Assembly (NCBI RefSeq): GCF_963576545.1
Contig: NC_083646.1
Coordinates: forward strand, 16,283,961-16,347,960
Source of the DNA: Limanda limanda
Taxonomy: Eukaryota; Chordata; Actinopteri; Pleuronectiformes; Pleuronectidae
Direction of reading: 5' to 3'
Length of the DNA stretch: 64,000 nt
Shown: in pieces, positions 60,601-64,000 of the stretch
How the letters are laid out: each line of letters starts with the position of its first letter
Position numbering within the stretch: position 1 is the stretch's first letter
The notes under the pieces: generated by a model
Told to the model about the DNA's origin: nothing
Database searches by the model: none
What the model saw: the letters and a program-made list of their open reading frames with translations, nothing else
Position numbers and translations under genes: made by a program

Positions 60601-62047
60601 TCATAAATGCCCTGGGGAGGACGTGGCCACCTTTGTAACCTGCATGTCCGTGGGACCCTGGACAATACACGTGTCACTCGGCAGCTGCTGTGACAAAGCG
60701 GATTTTAAATGCCCTTGTGTCCTGCTGCCGGTGTTGTCTGCTGGGAGGTGGCCCAGCCGGGGGTCCGAGTCAATTTCATAGCGGTAGTGGTATCCCTCCA
60801 GAACTTCTCTGAAGGCTTCCCTCATTTCGGTGATCCACTTCCTCATACGTTCGCGATTCAGGTAGAGCACAAACAGAAACACCATCCCCACGAGCCCCAG
60901 CACCAGCCCCAGGAAAACATAGGATGTCTGCAGGGTGAGGTCAGCCGTCCCCTCCTGGACTGGGACCACACACCCATTGGCCTGGACACTGAGCCCCCGC
61001 AGCCGGGTGTTGGTCAACGCTCTCGGTGAGAAGCATCTCACAGCGTCCACATCCAGCTGAGCTCTGGATTCGTTCAGCCAGGTGACAAAATCACGGATTT
61101 CACAGTAGCAAGTGTAGGGGTTGTTACCGAGAAGGATGCGGATGTTGCCGAGCTTCTCCAGCTCCTGCAGAGAATCGGCCCTGAATGTCATGAAGGCGTT
61201 CTGTGTGAGGTCCAGCACCTCCAGGTGGTTCATGCCGGAGAAGGTCCCAGTGTAGACGGACACCAGGGAGTTGTTCGCAAGGAAGAGCTGCTGCAGGTTG
61301 GGGAGGTGAGAGAACATCCCCGGGGGCAGCAGGGCCAGGTGGTTCCCAGAGAGGTCAAGGCGCAGGAGCCCCCTCAGGCCCCCCCAGCGAAGGGCCGTGG
61401 TGAGGTCCATCAGGGCGGTGAAGTTGTAGAGCGAGCGGCTCAGGTTGAGCTCCTGAAGGGGACTGCCGGGTATGCTGAGGGCCTCGGGGTGGATGAGAGC
61501 CAGCTGGTTCCCACTGAGGTCCAGGAAACGAAGGTTGACCAGGGCAGAGAAGCTGTGGGACTCCAGCTCTTTAATCCTGTGAAGACGACTAACAATGTAA
61601 CATCTGTAACATTTACTATCATCCTCACACTTCCAGTCACAGTGCTGTCAAAGCAAACTAAAGCCTCATCGGCACAGACATAGACCCTTTATTTATCAGA
61701 TGCACATCGACAAAGTTAAATTCATATTCTCCAAATATGGCTGAATATACAGTAATGCAACAGACAGATCACGGATATTCTCACCTATTTTTGCTTAAAA
61801 TAACGTTGGTGACATTCTCCATCTCTGTGAAGGAGTCAGGTGCAATCTGCTGAATGTTATTCCCTGTGATAAAGACAGTCCTGGTGTATCCTGGAATACT
61901 TTGTGGCACCGAGAGCAGATCCTTGGAAACGCATTTCACCGTGCGAGTGACAGCAAAACACTCGCAGCCGAACGGACACTCCAAGCACTGGTATGTTGCA
62001 CAAAGCAGAATCCCCAAAAACGCATGGAGGGCGAAAGTAGTACCCAT
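60601..62047 (-). CDS. Trophoblast glycoprotein (5T4/WAIF)-like LRR protein
   Basis: Type I membrane protein related to TPBG, a Wnt-pathway inhibitor at the cell surface. Coding exons (minus): 61785-62047 and 60601-61576, joining in frame to 412 aa (human TPBG 420). Seen: signal peptide (about 1-22, ALHAFLGILLCATYQ), LRR N-cap CPFGCECF...VKC, leucine-rich repeats (LRFLDLSGNQLALI, LLRLDLSGNHLALLPPGMF, LEVLDLTQNAFMTF), LRR C-cap NNPYTCYCEIRDFVTWL ... VRC, a TM helix (about SYVFLGLVLGLVGMVFLFVL), and a cytoplasmic tail with EGYHYRYEIDSDPRL, nearly identical to TPBG. The tail is longer than human's and has a Ser/Thr-rich end. It has an intron, whereas human TPBG has a single coding exon as I recall. 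It is therefore a paralogue, and I leave the symbol blank. Confidence 0.85.
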
Positions 62048-63340
62048 CTCAAAAAATAAGTTATTAAATTAAACAAAACACAAATATGTTAACTACAGCA
62101 GAGTAAAACTTGGTTGCATGTGAAGCAAATTTAAAAAATAGGATCCTAAGCTCTAGCTCCCATAAAGTAATCAAATACTGCAGAGGCGGCAAGCACTGTT
62201 CGCTCCAGCATCGGTCCCTTCCTCATCTGCTCCACTGTGAGAGTAAAGGTTCCCTTAAATTGATGATGGTTCATCTCACGCAGAATCTGCTGGAGGGAAA
62301 AAGGTACGTAGTTCCCTTAAAGGTACAGAGGACGATCAGGGCGTCCACTGCCTGTGACCTACACATGTGACACGAGGACAAGGGGTGTGTGTGTGTATGT
62401 GTGTGTGTGTGTGTGTGTGTTTGTGTGTGTGCGTGTGCGTGCGGGCGGGCATGGGTGCATGCGTTTACAGCATTCTATTATTAAAGCTGAAACTTGTTAC
62501 ATTGTGAAAATTTCCTCCTATATTACATTTATTGTGAGTTCAGTACTTCAGTTTATGATGTTAGCACACAATTAACACACATTGGCAGCATGGTTGTAAT
62601 GTATGTTCAAACTTAACTTAAAGTATTTAGCTGTGCTATGATTGGGTAATTAAGGTGTATTATTATTACATTTTTAAGCTGTATTGAAATATCTCTCTTT
62701 CTTCTTTATCGCTCACTTCAGAGATTACAGCAACATCAATGTAAGAGAATGAGTTAAAAAACTAAAATATTTCAGTAGAAAAAAAACAAAAACAAATACA
62801 TTATTAATATACACTACTATCAATATACACTTAGCATATGTATATTAATATACACTTAGCATTTAAACAAAAAATATTTTAAAGTAGTGCCAATAGTTAA
62901 ATAAATCTGCAGATTTCCAGCACCAGGATTTATGGTTGAATTGAAAACCTTCTAGAGAAAAGCAACAAACACGTTAAATAAACAAGTACACATCTGATTT
63001 CATACGTCAGAGGAAATCGTAGAAGGAGGAAGAGGGACAATTTCAGTATCACTATTTTTCACATGTTTCCTACATCATTCTATCTTTGGGAGTAACTCAT
63101 ATCTCTTGGACAAATAATTGATGAACACATTTCTGCGTTAAGATTTCATGGTTCGTTTTGTGGCCATTCATCACTGAAATGTACATTAGCCGGACTAGAA
63201 ACACATTCATCATCGCCATCCATGAAAGAAATAAAACATCGGCTGAACTCGGGAGCATTAATCCACAGCAGAGGAATCTTTCCTTAGTAATCCTCTAGAT
63301 AGGCTCAACAAAAACATGGACCCACGATGTGAAAAGGACT
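62048..63340. other. tpbg-like upstream region and gap
   Basis: 62048-62340 is the likely 5' UTR and promoter of the tpbg-like gene. A (GT)n microsatellite is at about 62386-62432, followed by gtgcgtgcgggcgggc. The rest is AT-rich with no exon recognised. Confidence 0.4.
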
Positions 63341-63557
63341 TTTAATACATAAATACATAATTAACAGAAAAGTCAAATCATTTTCTGTTTTTTAAAATTA
63401 TAAACAACCAGCTCTGCCCTCAATCCCCCTCTAACAGACAAGATCATTACAGACAGTGAAGTCCTTCAATAACAAATATCCCGTCAACGCACATTATTCA
63501 CATCAATGACAAGTTGAACCAAAGTCTGCGAGTCATCCTGTCGCGTGGCTCGCTCCA

Positions 63558-63645
63558 TCAATGGAGGTTGAACGTCAGGATGAAGGTGGCCAGGACTCCG
63601 CACAGCATGAGGAAGGGGAGCCAGGTCTTGAGGAACGCTGGCCAG
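63558..63645 (-). CDS. Last exon of unidentified gene, hydrophobic C-terminus
   Basis: A polypyrimidine tract and AG acceptor (ctttctgtccttcag) precede an 88-nt frame encoding WPAFLKTWLPFLMLCGVL followed by ATFILTFNLH and TGA. This is a single transmembrane-like helix at the very C-terminus, as in tail-anchored or polytopic proteins. A minus-strand ATTAAA at about 63348-63353 gives a plausible 3' end. The rest of the gene would lie beyond the right edge or upstream in 63,650-64,000, where I see no second exon. I do not recognise the family. Confidence 0.4.
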
Positions 63646-64000
63646 CTGAAGGACAGAAAGGGTGTGTTAGAGTAAACAGCCACACTTGGATATTGTGTGC
63701 GCAGCAGTGAGGGTGAAAAACGCCCGCGCCTGTATTCTTTGGGACGGACAAGGTCATGTGAGGTGTGTAGGTATCACATGCTCCCTGTCTCAGGTCCCGT
63801 GAGGCCCACAGCTCCCCAGCTCTCTCCTTCCCAGGGAGCCCCGGCAGAGAGGTGACCTCCAGCGGTGACACGGGGGGAGCGCCGCTGTCAGTGATGAATT
63901 ACATGACTCCCCTTCTGTTTAAAACGCCTCCTGTGCCGTGGTAGTGTGTTTTGCAGAGGTAGCACAAACTGTGACGCCGCCGTCTCTATGTGGGTCAGTG

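Overview
The window is nuclear DNA of a ray-finned (teleost) fish. The genes have vertebrate exon/intron structure, their products align along most of their length with human proteins I know, intergenic DNA is AT-rich and full of CA/GA/CATA microsatellites, and it carries typical teleost repeats (an intact Tc1-like transposon, SINE-like and L1-like copies, short inverted-repeat elements). Most of the genes are those of human 1p36.11 around ARID1A. I did not find CRISPR arrays, operons, viral genes or toxin genes, and I see no strong case for a wholly new system. The unusual signals are in splicing, regulation and repeat biology.

Layout, left to right: zdhhc18 (minus, 9 coding exons), pigv (minus, 3 exons), arid1a (minus, 20 coding exons, about 14.5 kb), a microsatellite-rich intergenic stretch (29.8-32.0 kb), gpn2 (minus, 5 exons), gpatch3 (minus, 7 exons), a (CATA)n array split by a complete Tc1-like transposon (43.5-45.6 kb), nr0b2/SHP (plus, 2 exons), kdf1 (minus, 3 coding exons plus upstream non-coding exons), a trophoblast-glycoprotein-like leucine-rich-repeat gene (minus, 2 exons), and the last exon of an unidentified minus-strand membrane protein at the right edge. 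All exon joins were deduced by hand from splice sites, reading phase and similarity to remembered human proteins. Every multi-exon model closes in frame: 464, 505, 2319, 313, 520, 257, 395 and 412 aa respectively.

The genes do not form one pathway. They are a conserved neighbourhood: a palmitoyltransferase (zdhhc18), a GPI-anchor mannosyltransferase (pigv), a BAF chromatin-remodeller subunit (arid1a), a GPN-loop GTPase (gpn2), a G-patch protein (gpatch3), a nuclear-receptor corepressor of bile-acid signalling (nr0b2), an epidermal differentiation factor (kdf1) and a Wnt-inhibitor-like LRR membrane protein.

Main points for a second look: two minor-spliceosome (U12-type) introns, one AT-AC in zdhhc18 and one GT-AG in gpn2; a perfect IR-1 (FXR-type) palindrome plus further nuclear-receptor half-sites upstream of nr0b2, a classic FXR target; a nearly identical 306-bp tandem duplication in gpatch3 that copies the exon-1 splice donor; an 11-copy in-frame GPNM minisatellite in arid1a; a young-looking Tc1 element inserted inside a CATA microsatellite; and several retroelement or tandem-duplication events in kdf1 introns.
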